In this document: positions 45,380-54,568 of the stretch, one piece after another
Numbering within the stretch: the stretch's first letter is position 1
Layout of the letters: every line of letters starts with the position of its first letter
DNA from: Caballeronia pedi
GTDB lineage: Bacteria; Pseudomonadota; Gammaproteobacteria; Burkholderiales; Burkholderiaceae
Direction of reading: 5' to 3'
DNA: 64,000 nt
Assembly: GCF_001544915.2 (NCBI RefSeq)
Contig: NZ_FCOE02000015.1
Coordinates: forward strand, 1-64,000
Program-made: the position numbers and the translations under genes
The notes under the pieces: model-generated
What the model was told of the DNA's origin: nothing
The model's input: the letters and a program-made list of their open reading frames with translations, nothing else
Database searches by the model: none

Positions 45380-45425
45380 GACCACTTATAAACATCGAGA
45401 TATATCAGAATAGTCCTAAGTGGTC
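45380..45425. repeat. 9-bp inverted repeat GACCACTTA...TAAGTGGTC
   Basis: Arms of nine bases separated by 28 bases lie in the middle of the divergent region and are followed on the plus strand by CTTTTTTAG. It could be a regulator site with spaced half-sites or a weak terminator or attenuator ahead of tssB. The A/T-rich spacer favours a protein-binding site. Confidence 0.35.
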
Positions 45426-45534
45426 CTTTTTTAGTTAATTGTTCGAACTGCTGTTGAAAATCCGTGCAACGACCGTTTACCATTGCTGTACCACAGGTAT
45501 GGTGCCTCGATATATCCGTCAGGAGTCTTGGATA

Positions 45535-46044
45535 ATGACAAAAAAATCTTCATCCGTTGCGCCGCAAGAGCGCATCAACATCAAGTACGTTCCTGCAACG
45601 GGCGATCAGCAGGCCGAAGTCGAGCTGCCCCTGAAGATGCTGGTGACCGGCAACTTCAAGGGACACGAAGAAGCCGCGCCGCTGGAGGACCGTCAGGCCG
45701 TTCGCATCGACAAGGAAACGTTCGATGACGTTCTCGCCAAGGCCGAGCTAAATCTGATAATGGACGTGCCCGCGAGGCTTGCCGATGGCGGCGTCAATGA
45801 CACGCTTGCGGTCGACCTGAACTTCAAGTCCATGCAGGACTTCGCACCCGATGCGATTGCCCAGCAGGTTCCCGAACTGCGCAAGCTGCTGGACCTGCGC
45901 GAGGCGCTGGTCGCACTCAAGGGTCCGCTCGGTAATGTGCCCGCGTTCCGCAAGCAGTTGCAGACGCTACTCGCTGATGACGCCGCACGCGCGCAACTCG
46001 CCAGCGAACTCAATCTGGTGCTTGAGCAGCCGGCCAAGAACTGA
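45535..46044 (+). CDS. tssB: T6SS sheath protein TssB
   Basis: The 169-aa product is a typical TssB/VipA small sheath subunit: RINIKYVPATGDQQAEVELP, LPLKMLVTGNFKG, DFAPDAIAQQVPELRKLLDL and a C-terminal helix. I start it at the ATG at 45535, nine bases after AGGAG; the frame is open further upstream but that part is not family-like. It pairs with TssC in the contractile sheath. tssC follows after 90 bases. Confidence 0.96.
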   Translation: MTKKSSSVAPQERINIKYVPATGDQQAEVELPLKMLVTGNFKGHEEAAPLEDRQAVRIDKETFDDVLAKAELNLIMDVPARLADGGVNDTLAVDLNFKSMQDFAPDAIAQQVPELRKLLDLREALVALKGPLGNVPAFRKQLQTLLADDAARAQLASELNLVLEQPAKN

Positions 46045-46134
46045 CCGGCGCCTGATCCTCGAAAAATCGATGACGGACCAACGCCGCGGCGTTGCTCCGT
46101 CTTACCTGAAGCGTTGAGCAAAGATCTCCGTCTC

Positions 46135-47616
46135 ATGAATCAACAAGAAAGCACGTTCGTCGCCGCAACGGATCCGTCCGCCTCCACGGGCCTGCTGGAC
46201 CAGATCATGGCCCAGACCCGTATTGAGCCCAACCATGAAGGCTACGCCGTGGCCGAGCGAGGAGTGGCCGCCTTCATCGCGGAAATGCTCAAGAGCGGTG
46301 AACAGGAGCAGCCGGTCAACAAGCATCTGGTCGACCAGATGATCGCCGAAATCGATCGGAAGCTAAGCGCCCAGATGGACGAGATCCTGCACCAGCCACG
46401 GCTCCAAGAGCTCGAATCGGCATGGCGTGGACTCCAACTGCTGGTCAATCGCACCGATTTCCGCGAGAACATCAAGCTGGAGATGTTGCACGTCACCAAG
46501 GAAGAGTTGCTGGACGACTTCGAGGGTGCCGCCGATATTACGCGCAGCGGCCTCTACAAGCACGTCTACACGGCGGGTTACGGTCAGTTCGGCGGCGAGC
46601 CGGTGGCGACCATGGTCGGCAACTACACCTTCGGACCATCCTCGCCCGACATCAAGCTGCTCAGCTATCTGGCCTCGGTCGGCGCGATGGCGCATGCCCC
46701 CTTTCTGGCCGCTGCCGGTCCGGAGTTCTTCAATCTGGAGAACTTCAACGATCTGCCGAACCTGAAGGAACTGAAGGACATCTTCGAAGGTCCGCGCTTC
46801 ACCAAGTGGCGCAACCTGCGCGAATCGGAAGACGCGCGCTATCTCGGCCTGACCATGCCTCGCTTTTTGCTGCGTCAGCCGTACGATCCGCTCGAAAACC
46901 CGGTGCGCAGCTTCGCCTATCGTGAAGGCATCGATGGCAACCACGACAACTATCTGTGGGGCAACACGGCCTATCTGATGGCAAGCCGCATCTCCGAGAG
47001 CTTCGCGCGTTTCCGCTGGTGCCCGAACATCATCGGCCCGCAGTCGGGTGGCGCAATCGATGATCTGCCTGTGCACCTGTACGAATCGTTGGGGCAGCTT
47101 CAAGCCAAGATTCCGACTGAGGTGCTGATCTCCGATCGCAAGGAATTCGAGCTTTCCGAGGAAGGCTTCATTCCGCTGACCATGCGCAAGGACAGCGACA
47201 ACGCGGCGTTTTTCTCGGCCAACTCGATCCAGAAACCCAAGCTCTTCGCAAAAACCGCCGAAGGCCAGCAGGCGCAAACCAACTACAAGCTGGGCACGCA
47301 ACTGCCCTACATGTTCATCATCAATCGCCTGGCGCACTACATCAAGGTGCTGCAGCGCGAACAGATTGGTAGCTGGAAGGAGCGTCAGGATCTCGAGCGC
47401 GAACTCAACACGTGGCTGAAGCAATACATCGCCGATCAGGAGAATCCGTCCTCCGACGTGCGCAGCCGCCGTCCGTTGCGCGCGGCGCGTATCGAAGTGA
47501 TGGACGTGGCAGGCAACCCGGGTTGGTATCAGGTCTCCATGTCGGTACGTCCGCACTTCAAGTACATGGGCGCCAGCTTCGAGTTGTCGCTGGTCGGTCG
47601 ACTCGATCAGGAATAA
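46135..47616 (+). CDS. tssC: T6SS sheath protein TssC
   Basis: The 493-aa protein is a full-length TssC/VipB: LESAWRGLQLLVNRTDFREN, GDYxF-type core around GEPVATMVGNYTFGPSSPDI, and a C-terminal PGWYQVSMSVRPHFKYMGAS that forms the last sheath strand. The start is taken at the ATG at 46135; a TTG 21 bases upstream is possible. It assembles with TssB into the contractile sheath around the Hcp tube and is recycled by ClpV. Confidence 0.97.
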   Translation: MNQQESTFVAATDPSASTGLLDQIMAQTRIEPNHEGYAVAERGVAAFIAEMLKSGEQEQPVNKHLVDQMIAEIDRKLSAQMDEILHQPRLQELESAWRGLQLLVNRTDFRENIKLEMLHVTKEELLDDFEGAADITRSGLYKHVYTAGYGQFGGEPVATMVGNYTFGPSSPDIKLLSYLASVGAMAHAPFLAAAGPEFFNLENFNDLPNLKELKDIFEGPRFTKWRNLRESEDARYLGLTMPRFLLRQPYDPLENPVRSFAYREGIDGNHDNYLWGNTAYLMASRISESFARFRWCPNIIGPQSGGAIDDLPVHLYESLGQLQAKIPTEVLISDRKEFELSEEGFIPLTMRKDSDNAAFFSANSIQKPKLFAKTAEGQQAQTNYKLGTQLPYMFIINRLAHYIKVLQREQIGSWKERQDLERELNTWLKQYIADQENPSSDVRSRRPLRAARIEVMDVAGNPGWYQVSMSVRPHFKYMGASFELSLVGRLDQE

Positions 47617-47655
47617 GCGGTCGAAATCTAGCCTCTCGATAAGGAGAAGCACGTC

Positions 47656-48084
47656 ATGCCCAGGTCGCTCGGTCAAGGCAGCCTGTTCGAAAGGCTCGAC
47701 CCTGACATCCCGCCGCTACGCTTGCGCACGCGTGAGCAACTGGCGCAAGAACGCGTTCAGGCTGTCCGCAGGCACCTGCAGTGGCTGCTCAACAGCCGCC
47801 AGGGCGGCTCGCTGAGCAGCCCTGAGCTCGGTCTCCGCGATTTCAATGACGCGGTGACCGGCAGCGCGGATCTGTTGTTGCAGGTTCGCCGCGATATCGA
47901 GGCGATGGTGTCCGCGTTTGAGCCTCGCATTTCCGTACTCGGGGTCCGGGCTTGCCCAGACGCCGAGCAGCCGCTGGACCTGCATTTCAGGCTCGACTGC
48001 CTCATGCCCGTTTTCAACAAGGAAGAGCAGTTGGAAATCGAACTCGTGATTCATCACCAGAACCGACAGGCGCGGATCGTCTAA
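47656..48084 (+). CDS. tssE: T6SS baseplate protein TssE
   Basis: The 142-aa protein belongs to the gp25-like family: SLFERLDPD near the start, VRRHLQWLLNSRQGG, LSSPELGLRDFNDAVTGSAD and a C-terminal VFNKEEQLEIELVIHHQNR strand pair. gp25 homologues nucleate sheath polymerisation in the baseplate wedge. An AAGGAGAAG ribosome-binding site precedes the ATG. Confidence 0.95.
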   Translation: MPRSLGQGSLFERLDPDIPPLRLRTREQLAQERVQAVRRHLQWLLNSRQGGSLSSPELGLRDFNDAVTGSADLLLQVRRDIEAMVSAFEPRISVLGVRACPDAEQPLDLHFRLDCLMPVFNKEEQLEIELVIHHQNRQARIV

Positions 48085-48110
48085 GATCAGGCCAGAAAGA
48101 GCGCAAGACC

Positions 48111-49877
48111 ATGTCGTTGCAAGAGAAGTTTCGCGAGGAACTCAATTACCTTCGCCGGTTGGGACGCGAGTTCGCCCGGGACAATCCACAACTGGCGCGC
48201 TTTCTCGGCGAAGAAGCGACTGATCCGGACGTCGAGCGCTTGCTCGAAGGCTTCGCCTTCCTGAGCGCGCGACTGCGCCTGAAAATCGAAGACGATTTTC
48301 CGGAGCTGACCCATTCGCTGCTGCAACTGCTCTGGCCGAACTACCTGCGCCCGCTGCCCAGCGCCGTCATCATGCGGTTCGACCCCGTCGAACGGGCCAT
48401 CACCCAACGCCAGGTCATCCCCAAGGGAACCACGCTCCTTTCTCAACCCGTCAACGGGATTCAGTGCCAGTTCCGCACCTGCGTCGATGTCGCGCTCTAT
48501 CCGTTGCGCATCGATCAGGTGAGCGACGCGCATTCGCGCGAAAAGTCGATCGTGCGCGTCGATCTGGCCACCCTGGCCGGCAATGCGCTTGACACTATCG
48601 ATTGCGACCGGCTGGATTTTCACTTAAGCGGTGACGATACAACCGCGCAAACCCTGTATTTGTGGCTCGCCAAATACCTCGTCGATATTCGTGTCGAGCT
48701 CAATGGCAAGACGCAACGGCTCCCGGCGCGCAACATCGTGTTTCCTGGCTTTGAGGCCGAGGAAGCACTGCTGCCGTATCCAAAGAATGTGTTCGATGGC
48801 TACCGCATCCTGCAGGAATATTTCATCTTCCCGCAGCGCTTCCATTTCTTCAGCATCACCGGTTTGCGTTCGCTGTGGCCGGCGGACACATCCGACCACG
48901 TTCGCGTGGAGTTTCACTTCGGCCGACCGATGCCCGCCAGCATCAGGTTGCGCACGACCGACATCTCCTTGTACTGCGCGCCGGCCGTGAACCTTTTCGA
49001 GCACGACGCCGAACCGATCACGCTTGACGGTCGCGCGGTCAATCAACGCCTGCAGCCAACGGGCCAGCGTCCTGAGTGCTACGAGATTTTCAGCATCGAC
49101 TCTGTGCAGAGCTGGCGGCGAACCGTAGACGGCAGGCCCGGCGAGCGCCTGCGCACGTTCCATTCGTTCGAGTCGTTTCAGCACGAGATCGAGCACGCGC
49201 AAGGGCGCACCGCCCTCTACTACCGCACGAGAATCGAAGAGGTGCCCAATGGCGCCGGCGCCGTTCATCGCATTGCGTTCGTGCGCGGGGACGAAGAAGG
49301 CTACATCGGTCAGAACGAAACGGTTTCGCTCGCGCTCACTTGCACAAATCGCGATCTGCCACAAGCGTTGGGGGTGGGCGATATCTGCATCCCGACCCAG
49401 ACCACGCCGACGTTCGCACGCTTTGGCAACATCACGCGGCCTACCTTCGCCTGCCGCCCGGTACTGGACGGCGAATTGCAGTGGACGCTCATCTCCAATC
49501 TGTCGCTGAACTATTTGTCGCTGCTTTCGGCGGAGCCCTTGAAAGCCGTGATCCGAGCCTACGATTTCGCCGCCCTGCACGACATCCAGCAGGCCCGCGC
49601 CACAAGCAAACGCCTCAGCGGCGTCGGCGACGCGGTGACGACGCCTACGGACATGCTGGTCAAGGGACTGCCCATTCGCGGTCTCAAGACGCGGCTCTCG
49701 CTCGACCAGTCAGCGTTCCTCTGCGAAGGCGATCTGTACCTGTTCGGCACGGTGCTCAGCCACTTCTTCGCCCTGTACGCGAGCATCAACTCCTTCCATC
49801 AACTGGAAGTTCTCAACACCAGTAACAACGAGCGCTATCAATGGCCCTGGCAGACCGGCAAACAGCCCCTGATCTAG
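48111..49877 (+). CDS. tssF: T6SS baseplate protein TssF
   Basis: The 588-aa protein starts with the family-specific FREELNYLRRLGREFARDNP and LLEGFAFLSARLRLKIEDDF, and contains FFSITGLRSLWP and a long beta-rich C-terminal part ending NTSNNERYQWPWQTGKQPLI. I use the ATG at 48111 rather than an upstream in-frame start inside tssE, because the conserved N-terminus begins here. TssF with TssG and TssK builds the baseplate wedge. It overlaps tssG by 37 bases. Confidence 0.96.
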   Translation: MSLQEKFREELNYLRRLGREFARDNPQLARFLGEEATDPDVERLLEGFAFLSARLRLKIEDDFPELTHSLLQLLWPNYLRPLPSAVIMRFDPVERAITQRQVIPKGTTLLSQPVNGIQCQFRTCVDVALYPLRIDQVSDAHSREKSIVRVDLATLAGNALDTIDCDRLDFHLSGDDTTAQTLYLWLAKYLVDIRVELNGKTQRLPARNIVFPGFEAEEALLPYPKNVFDGYRILQEYFIFPQRFHFFSITGLRSLWPADTSDHVRVEFHFGRPMPASIRLRTTDISLYCAPAVNLFEHDAEPITLDGRAVNQRLQPTGQRPECYEIFSIDSVQSWRRTVDGRPGERLRTFHSFESFQHEIEHAQGRTALYYRTRIEEVPNGAGAVHRIAFVRGDEEGYIGQNETVSLALTCTNRDLPQALGVGDICIPTQTTPTFARFGNITRPTFACRPVLDGELQWTLISNLSLNYLSLLSAEPLKAVIRAYDFAALHDIQQARATSKRLSGVGDAVTTPTDMLVKGLPIRGLKTRLSLDQSAFLCEGDLYLFGTVLSHFFALYASINSFHQLEVLNTSNNERYQWPWQTGKQPLI

Positions 49878-50860
49878 CCGACACCCTGCTGGCCGATGCG
49901 CGAAACTACGACTTTTTCCGCCTGCTCGAACATCTGCACGGCCTGCACGACGACGATCTCGAAGCCCTCGACACCCTGGAGCCGGAACGCCAGCGCGTGC
50001 GGCTGGGCACGCACGCCGGTTTAGGCTTTCCCGCCTCCGACGTGCTGATGGCCGAGCGCATGCCAGACGCTGCGCATAGCGCCTATCGTGTGCAGACCTC
50101 GTTCTTCGGCATGCACGGTACGGACTCGCCCCTGCCTGGTTATTACCTGGACCGGCTCGCCTACGAGCAGGGACAAGGCGTGGGCATTCGTCCGGCGTTC
50201 TTCGACTTCTTCAATCATCGCGTACTCACGCTGTTGCATCAGGCATGGCGCAAGTACCGTTACTACATCCGCTTTCGCCAGGAGGCGAAGGATCGCTTCT
50301 CGCGTCACGTGTTCGCCCTGATCGGTCTGGGCGATGAAGAACTGCGCGGCGCCACGCCCCTGCCCTGGAGCCGGTTGCTGAGTTACGCAGGTCTGATCGC
50401 TAGTCCCAGCCGCTCGCCCACCGTGGTCGCCGGTGTCATCACGCATTGCTTCGATCTGCCGCATGTTCATATCCGGGAGTTCGAGCCGCGTTACGTGCAA
50501 ATCGCCGAGGAGCAGCGCCTGTCGCTGGGCACGCGCAATGGCGAACTCGGCGAAAGCTTTGTCCTGGGCAGCCGCGTTCGCACACGCCACAGCAAGTTCA
50601 CCATCGTCATCTCAGGGCTGGACCAGCGGCGCTTTCGCCAGTTTCTGCCCAGCGGCGAGAACTTCGCCCGTCTCACCCGGCTGGTCGAATTCCTGCTGCG
50701 CGATCCCACCGCGTATGACCTCGAACTGGGGCTGCGGCAGGAAGAGGTTCCGGCGTTCAACCTCGGCCGCGCCAGCGGTGCACATCTCGGCTGGACCAGT
50801 TTCGTCGATAACAAGACGCTGCGCCAATCATCGACCGTCCGAATCAAGGTCCGTACATGA
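49841..50860 (+). CDS. tssG: T6SS baseplate protein TssG
   Basis: The 339-aa product shows the TssG pattern: DARNYDFFRLLEHLHGL, SFFGMHGTDSPLPGYYLDRL, DFFNHRVLTLLHQAWRKYRY, and a C-terminal LGWTSFVDNKTL segment. It is a baseplate wedge protein that partners two TssF copies. The unusual 37-base overlap with tssF implies strong translational coupling. It overlaps the FHA gene by four bases. Confidence 0.95.
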   Translation: MALADRQTAPDLADTLLADARNYDFFRLLEHLHGLHDDDLEALDTLEPERQRVRLGTHAGLGFPASDVLMAERMPDAAHSAYRVQTSFFGMHGTDSPLPGYYLDRLAYEQGQGVGIRPAFFDFFNHRVLTLLHQAWRKYRYYIRFRQEAKDRFSRHVFALIGLGDEELRGATPLPWSRLLSYAGLIASPSRSPTVVAGVITHCFDLPHVHIREFEPRYVQIAEEQRLSLGTRNGELGESFVLGSRVRTRHSKFTIVISGLDQRRFRQFLPSGENFARLTRLVEFLLRDPTAYDLELGLRQEEVPAFNLGRASGAHLGWTSFVDNKTLRQSSTVRIKVRT

Positions 50861-52224
50861 ACCCTACAACCGCCACGACTACCGCGCGCCGCATCGCGCT
50901 GGCCGTCACCAATCCTCAGGCGCTGCAGAAGGGCAGCACGCCACGCCATGTCTTCGACAGCGTTGGCGGCACCATCGGTAGCCAAAGCGCCAACTGGATA
51001 CTGGTCGATCGCCGCGACGGCATCGATCCGATCCACGCTGAAATCTTCTCGAAGGACGGAGGTTTTGGTCTCATCGACCGCTCGGGCCGCACGCGTCTGA
51101 ACAGCAGCGACAATCCCATCGGCAAGAACGTGGCCGCCCTTCTGAGCGATGGCGATCTGCTGCATATCGGTTCTTACGAGATTGCCGTGCACCTGCACGA
51201 GCAGGGCGATCTGCTACCCGACCCGTCACGTCATCTCGCCCAGTACGGCGTAGATGAGCTGCTCGGCGGCAACGCCAGCATGGACGACTTTGGCGCGTCG
51301 ACGCTCGTCGACGGCGAAACGCGTCCGGGCAATCAGTACGCAACGCCTGAAGCCCAAGGCCCCACCGACGAACCACGGGCAGACCTCGATCCGCTCGCAG
51401 CGCTCGACGCCGCCGCGTACCGCTCGCCCGGCGCCGCATCGCAATCGCTCGACTCCGCCCACTACGGACTGTCGCCGGCACGCGCCCAATTCAACTACGC
51501 CGACACGCGCTTTGAAGCCGTCTCCGGCGCCCCCCGATCCTTACCCGGAAACACCCGCATGCCATCGCAACGCGCCGATTCACCTCAGGTCCAGGACTGG
51601 ATCACCGCCCAGTCGTCCGCACACGGTACCCCTCAGCAGACCGTCACGCCGCTGTTGCAGGGACTCGGCGTGCCGCTCGGCGCGCTCGACGAGCATGCCG
51701 CCTACCGACTCCTGCTTGAAGCGGGGCAGGCCTTGCAGGCCGCCATTCGCGGTCTCGGGGCGCTCTATGACAGCGAACCGAGCCAGGCGGGCCGCCCGGC
51801 CTTGATGGGTCGCACATTGCAGCCCATTGAGGACAATCCGTTGCGCCTGGGAATGGAGTACGCGGACACCGTGCGTGCGCTGTTTTCCGCGGAGCGCAGC
51901 GTGGTCCATCTGTCGCCGATGGCCGCCATCGACGAGAGCCTCACGCAGACGCGTCTGCACAACAAGGCGCTCGTTGAGGCGATCAATGCAAGTCTTCAGG
52001 CACTGCTACGCGCCTTCTCGCCCGAGCTGCTGCTCCAGCGCTTTCACCGCTATCGTCCGGACCAGACGCAGCAGCCCGACGGCGAGGCCAATGACTGGGC
52101 CTGGCAGATGTACACGCATTACTACAACGAGCTCGCCTCGCCCCGGCAGAAGGGCTTCGAGAAGCTGTTCTGGGAAGTGTTCGAGCAGGCCTACGATCAG
52201 GCGTTGCGGACCGAGACGCCATGA
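50857..52224 (+). CDS. T6SS FHA-domain protein (TagH/Fha type)
   Basis: The 455-aa protein has an N-terminal FHA domain (about residues 30-110: GGTIGSQSANWILVDRRDGI, HAEIFSKDGGFGLIDRSG, NGxx-like loop DNPIGKN). A Pro/Ala/Ser-rich linker follows, then a helical C-terminal domain typical of ImpI/VasC proteins, with NPLRLGMEYADTVRALFSAE. FHA domains bind phosphothreonine, yet no PpkA kinase or PppA phosphatase is encoded here. It may act as a structural assembly factor. It overlaps tssG and tssJ. Confidence 0.9.
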   Translation: MNPTTATTTARRIALAVTNPQALQKGSTPRHVFDSVGGTIGSQSANWILVDRRDGIDPIHAEIFSKDGGFGLIDRSGRTRLNSSDNPIGKNVAALLSDGDLLHIGSYEIAVHLHEQGDLLPDPSRHLAQYGVDELLGGNASMDDFGASTLVDGETRPGNQYATPEAQGPTDEPRADLDPLAALDAAAYRSPGAASQSLDSAHYGLSPARAQFNYADTRFEAVSGAPRSLPGNTRMPSQRADSPQVQDWITAQSSAHGTPQQTVTPLLQGLGVPLGALDEHAAYRLLLEAGQALQAAIRGLGALYDSEPSQAGRPALMGRTLQPIEDNPLRLGMEYADTVRALFSAERSVVHLSPMAAIDESLTQTRLHNKALVEAINASLQALLRAFSPELLLQRFHRYRPDQTQQPDGEANDWAWQMYTHYYNELASPRQKGFEKLFWEVFEQAYDQALRTETP

Positions 52225-53228
52225 CGCTGTTGTGCCCATTCCGTCCCTTGCGTTCGTTGCGCCCGCTTCTCGCGATACTGGCCGCCCTGTCGATCGCCGG
52301 GTGCAGCCTGTTCAGCAAGGACAATGCGCCCCCGACGCAGGTCGCCTTCAGCCTGTATGCCGGTCCCGACGTCAATCCGAATCCGGACAGCGTGGTTCCC
52401 GATTCCGCCGCCACTACGCGCGAAACGCCGGAGCTTCCCGCCATCACGATCGATCCGGACGCCGCGCGTGGTCCCTATGAGCTCAACCTGAAGGGCGCCA
52501 ACAAGGCCGACCTGACCAGACAGTTGAAATCCTTGCTCGACGCGTTGCAAAAGGACGGCGACGCGCACGGTGCGCGCGTACGTTTCCGTCCGGCTACAAC
52601 GTCACTGGGACGACTGGATTCCGCGTCAACTCAGCCGCGCTATCCGCTTGAGGCGCCGGCCACTCCGTTGCCCGTTCAATGGACGTTGCCCAAGGGCGCA
52701 TCATCCGCGCACGTGATCGTCAACCCGCCGCTTCCGATCGAAGGCGTGGGCGATACCGCACGCTCCGCCAGCAAGCCGGAACCGGCTCTGGGCCAGTACG
52801 CCGACGCCCCCTCCTTCACGCGCTCGCGCGCACAGGAGCAACAGGAGCAGGAGCGCTCTGAATCCACCGCTGTGGCTACGCCCGTCTCCTTCAAGATTTT
52901 GCAGTTGAAGGACGACACGCTGTTCCTCAGCGCCGACTACAGCCAGCTAACGAAGGACCTCAAAAAGACGCTGGGCAGCACCTACATCGACGACGATGAC
53001 TACGTGCTGCAGCCCGGGCAGTTCAAATACATCGAGTACGCGGGCATCGACAAGAAAGCACGCTTCATCGCCGTGCTCGCCAACTTCCACAACCAGAACG
53101 GCGCGACCTGGAAACAGGTGCTGCGCCTCGAATCGCGCGGCTATCGCTACGCGCTGGCAGTGATCCTCCGCGGCTCGGAAGTCACCATCGCCGACGAAGG
53201 CTACCGCGCCCCGCAGCCGAGTAAATAA
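52221..53228 (+). CDS. tssJ: T6SS outer-membrane lipoprotein TssJ with large insert
   Basis: The 335-aa protein has a lipoprotein signal (AALSIAGC, Cys at residue 28). The TssJ beta-sandwich appears in two parts: a first strand QVAFSLYAGPDVNPNPDS, and from about residue 220 VSFKILQLKDDTLFLSADY, then DYVLQPGQFKYIEYAG. Ordinary TssJ is ~160-190 residues with these parts contiguous; here about 160 residues rich in Pro, Ala and Asp separate them. TssJ ties the TssM periplasmic tip to the outer membrane. It overlaps the FHA gene by four bases and precedes tssK by two. Confidence 0.9.
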   Translation: MTLLCPFRPLRSLRPLLAILAALSIAGCSLFSKDNAPPTQVAFSLYAGPDVNPNPDSVVPDSAATTRETPELPAITIDPDAARGPYELNLKGANKADLTRQLKSLLDALQKDGDAHGARVRFRPATTSLGRLDSASTQPRYPLEAPATPLPVQWTLPKGASSAHVIVNPPLPIEGVGDTARSASKPEPALGQYADAPSFTRSRAQEQQEQERSESTAVATPVSFKILQLKDDTLFLSADYSQLTKDLKKTLGSTYIDDDDYVLQPGQFKYIEYAGIDKKARFIAVLANFHNQNGATWKQVLRLESRGYRYALAVILRGSEVTIADEGYRAPQPSK

Positions 53229-53230
53229 TC

Positions 53231-54568
53231 ATGACCTCACGCAATCCCGTCATCTGGAACGAAGGCCTGTTCGTCAAACCGCAGCACTTTCAGCAGCAGG
53301 CCCGCGCGCTGGAGCATCACGTCAATCAACGCGTGAGCGGCATCAGCGAGCATCTGTACGGCTTCTCCGAGCTCGAGCTGAACCAGGAATACCTGAGCTT
53401 TGGCAAGGTCGCCATCGTGCGTGCGCGCGGCATCATGCCCGATGGCTCCGTGTTCGACATTCCTAACGATCAGCCTCCGCCCGCACCGCTCGCCATCAGC
53501 GATAGCTCCGCCGCCAATCAGGTGGTCTATCTGACTTTGCCGCTCCGGTCCGACGGCGTGCTGGAAGTGCAATGGCCCGATACCTACGCCAATGCGCGCT
53601 ACCGCGCCCGCATGGAGGAAGTGCACGACACCCACAGTCAGGACGGCGATCACGTCTCGATGGAACTCGCCACGCTCAATCTGCAACTGAGCCTGGAACG
53701 AGATGACCGCAGCGCCTTCACCGGCATCGCGCTCGCACGCATCCTGGACCGCCGCCCCGATGGCAGCCTCGTGCTGGACGACGCTTTTTACCCGACCAGT
53801 TTGTCGCTCAATGCCGTGCGGCCGCTCGCTCGATTTCTGGGTGAAACGGCGGGCCTCATGCGCGAACGCGCCAAGAACATCGCCGAGCGCATCGGCTCGC
53901 CCGCCCAATCGGGCGTGGCCGATGTCACCGACTTCAACTTGCTGCAAACCCTCAACCGCCTGCAGCCCTATTTTCAGCACCTCGCGCGCCTGCGCCACGT
54001 GCATCCCGAGCAGCTCTACATCGCCTTCAGCCAGGCGTGCGGCGAACTGGTCACGTTCACCGACGAAGGCCGCCTGCCTCAGGAGTACCCGCCCTACCAG
54101 CACGACAACCTTCGCCTCTCGTTCCGTCTGCTCGAGGAAACCCTGCGGCGCTCGCTGAGCACGGTGTTGCAACCGCGCGCCGTATCGTTGCCAATCGTCA
54201 GACAACAATACGGTATCCTTACGGCCGCCGTACAGGATCGAAGCCTCATCGCCAGCGCCGAGTTCATTCTCGCCGTGCGTGCGCGCATGCCGCTGGAACT
54301 GTTGCGGCAGCAGTTCGTGCAACAGGCCAAGGTGGCCTCGATTGAAAAGCTCGGCGAGCTGGTCAGCCTGCAGTTGCCCGGCATCCCGCTGAGCCCCCTG
54401 CCGGTCGCCCCGCGCCATCTGCCTTACCACGCCGGCTTCACCTACTTCCAGTTCGATCGCAGCCATCCGGCCTGGAAGATGATGCGCGACACGGCGGGCT
54501 TCGGCTTCCACATCGCGGGCGACTACCCCGAGCTGGAGTTGCAGTTCTGGGCCATCCGGAGTGAATGA
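53231..54568 (+). CDS. tssK: T6SS baseplate connector TssK
   Basis: The 445-aa protein begins with the diagnostic NPVIWNEGLFVKPQHFQQQA and has RLSFRLLEETLRRSLSTVLQ and the C-terminal YHAGFTYFQFDRSHPAWKMM that contacts the TssL/TssM membrane complex. TssK trimers connect baseplate to membrane complex and derive from phage receptor-binding proteins. Length is normal. It overlaps tssL by eight bases. Confidence 0.97.
   Translation: MTSRNPVIWNEGLFVKPQHFQQQARALEHHVNQRVSGISEHLYGFSELELNQEYLSFGKVAIVRARGIMPDGSVFDIPNDQPPPAPLAISDSSAANQVVYLTLPLRSDGVLEVQWPDTYANARYRARMEEVHDTHSQDGDHVSMELATLNLQLSLERDDRSAFTGIALARILDRRPDGSLVLDDAFYPTSLSLNAVRPLARFLGETAGLMRERAKNIAERIGSPAQSGVADVTDFNLLQTLNRLQPYFQHLARLRHVHPEQLYIAFSQACGELVTFTDEGRLPQEYPPYQHDNLRLSFRLLEETLRRSLSTVLQPRAVSLPIVRQQYGILTAAVQDRSLIASAEFILAVRARMPLELLRQQFVQQAKVASIEKLGELVSLQLPGIPLSPLPVAPRHLPYHAGFTYFQFDRSHPAWKMMRDTAGFGFHIAGDYPELELQFWAIRSE

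Larger units (their letters stand above)
45250..45534. promoter_or_regulatory. Divergent T6SS regulatory region (clpV / tssB)
   Basis: This A/T-rich region lies between the divergent operon heads and must hold both promoters. I find no -24/-12 sigma-54 element in either direction here, unlike upstream of hcp. It contains two inverted repeats, listed separately, that could be operators or RNA hairpins. Confidence 0.7.

Noticed and set aside
45250-45534. Sigma-54 promoters for clpV or tssB
   Set aside because: I checked both strands for GG-N10-GC with TGGC-like context and found none.
46363-47676. 437-codon minus-strand frame opposite tssC
   Set aside because: Antisense shadow of a strongly supported TssC.
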